The translations under genes and the position numbers were made by a program. Source: an uncultured Oscillospiraceae bacterium (lineage in GTDB: Bacteria; Bacillota; Clostridia; Oscillospirales; Oscillospiraceae). From it: a stretch of DNA of 5,081 nt. The notes below the pieces were generated by a model. It was given only the letters and a program-made list of their open reading frames with translations, did no database searches and was not told the origin of the DNA. Position 1 is the first letter of the stretch; the number at the start of each line of letters is the position of its first letter. Of the stretch, positions 4,516-5,081 are shown one piece after another. The stretch is from positions 1 through 5,081 of the forward strand of contig CAKTKX010000110.1 in the NCBI GenBank assembly GCA_934572365.1, given 5' to 3'.

Positions 4516-5081
4516 ATTCATGACGCGGCTGACAAGTGAGCTGCACAGAAGAAACGTTGCGGACAGCGCCGACGTGGCGGAGGAATACGAGCAGCATTTC
4601 GTCTTCAAGCTGGCCGACGGATATTCGGAGGAGGAGATCGCCGCCCGGCTGGGCGTGCCGGAGGAGCTGGCCGCGCAGTTTGAGTCCGCGCCCAACACGG
4701 CGCCGCGCCGCTGCGCCGTGCTGACATGGCTCTGGCTGGGCTGGGCAGACCTGTTTTTCGGGATTTTCGCGGTGCTGCTGCTGTCCTTCGGCATTGTGCT
4801 GGTTTCCTGCGTGCTGAGCTTCGGGCTGACGGGGGTGTGCCTGGTGGGAAATCTCGGGCAGCTGCCCTTCGTCTCCCTGCCGCCGATGCCCTACTGGTGC
4901 GGCGCGATCCTTGGGCTGAGTATGCTGGCGCTGTGCGCGTTGTCCGTCGTGGGCTGCATCTGGTATTTTGCGTTCTTCGGCCAGATTTTCCGCGCCTACG
5001 GGCGGTTCCATCACAACGCTCTGGGCAGCGCCCTGCCCAGTCTGCCCATTGCGCCGCAGTTTACGCCGAAAAAGCGCCGTC
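4502..5081 (+). CDS. HAAS/DUF1700-like membrane protein (partial, runs off window)
   Basis: The 193 visible residues are open to the window edge and lack a stop. Residues 1-62 resemble the HAAS/DUF1700 N-terminal helical domain: MTKNEFMTRLTSEL, an acidic VAEEYEQHF helix, then a YSEEEIAARLGVPEELAAQF segment. A hydrophobic stretch (about 72-116, probably two membrane passes) and another (about 132-160) follow, then a basic, Pro-containing stretch (161-193) reaching the edge. Start ATG 4502 has GGAGG (4488-4492) nine nt upstream, inside padR; the 14-nt overlap fits translational coupling. A second in-frame ATG at 4520 is possible but lacks the domain's first residues. PadR-HAAS pairs are common in Firmicutes, where the membrane protein is thought to link envelope state to the repressor. 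The family call rests on pattern, so it is less certain than the other genes. Confidence 0.82.
   Translation, partial: MTKNEFMTRLTSELHRRNVADSADVAEEYEQHFVFKLADGYSEEEIAARLGVPEELAAQFESAPNTAPRRCAVLTWLWLGWADLFFGIFAVLLLSFGIVLVSCVLSFGLTGVCLVGNLGQLPFVSLPPMPYWCGAILGLSMLALCALSVVGCIWYFAFFGQIFRAYGRFHHNALGSALPSLPIAPQFTPKKRR

Noticed and set aside
4475..5014. 179-codon open frame on the minus strand opposite the HAAS-like gene
   Set aside because: Its Gln/Pro/His/Arg-rich composition reflects codon bias of the + strand gene, which has a coupled start and membrane segments.
1..5081. Mobile elements, CRISPR arrays, tRNA or rRNA genes, phage genes
   Set aside because: No transposase or integrase motifs, no regularly spaced repeats, no tRNA cloverleaf or rRNA sequence were seen on either strand.

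Overview
The window looks like chromosomal DNA of an anaerobic, fairly GC-rich Firmicute, most likely a clostridial gut-type organism of the Oscillospiraceae/Ruminococcaceae sort. The reasons are a Gram-positive-type primary sigma factor, strong AGGAGG-type ribosome sites before every gene, a membrane-anchored HtrA, a DUF1540 mini-protein, and a PadR + HAAS/DUF1700-type pair. The genus assignment is inference; no rRNA or tRNA gene is present to fix it. Coding DNA is GC-rich and the short intergenic stretches are AT-rich.

Layout: (1) 1-199 is an AT-rich non-coding leader with a good sigma-A promoter and an UP-like A/T tract. (2) 200-1351 (+) encodes the primary sigma factor RpoD/SigA and is closed by a hairpin terminator. 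(3) 1401-2051 (-) encodes ribulose-phosphate 3-epimerase, convergent with rpoD. (4) 2052-2189 is a compact divergent control region. It holds an rpe promoter, a perfect 9-bp dyad, and a sigma-G-like (forespore) promoter candidate facing the other way. (5) 2190-2354 (+) encodes a 54-residue, eight-cysteine DUF1540 protein followed by a GAAA-loop terminator. (6) 2404-2515 holds a strong promoter and a leader with overlapping dyads. (7) 2516-4060 (+) encodes a membrane-anchored HtrA/DegP-like serine protease with one PDZ domain, closed by a strong terminator. (8) 4124-4159 is a full-consensus promoter whose -10 box sits inside a 7-9-7 dyad. (9) 4189-4515 (+) encodes a PadR-family repressor, overlapped by 14 nt by (10) 4502-5081 (+), a HAAS/DUF1700-like membrane protein that runs off the window.

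How they fit together: each transcription unit appears to have its own promoter, and most have their own terminator, so this is a string of short units rather than one operon. RpoD supplies general transcription and Rpe belongs to the pentose phosphate pathway. HtrA and the PadR/HAAS pair both point to envelope quality control or envelope-linked regulation, though nothing in the sequence ties them into one regulon. I see no mobile element, CRISPR array, prophage or rRNA/tRNA gene. The genes belong to known families, so the less ordinary content is in the control regions.
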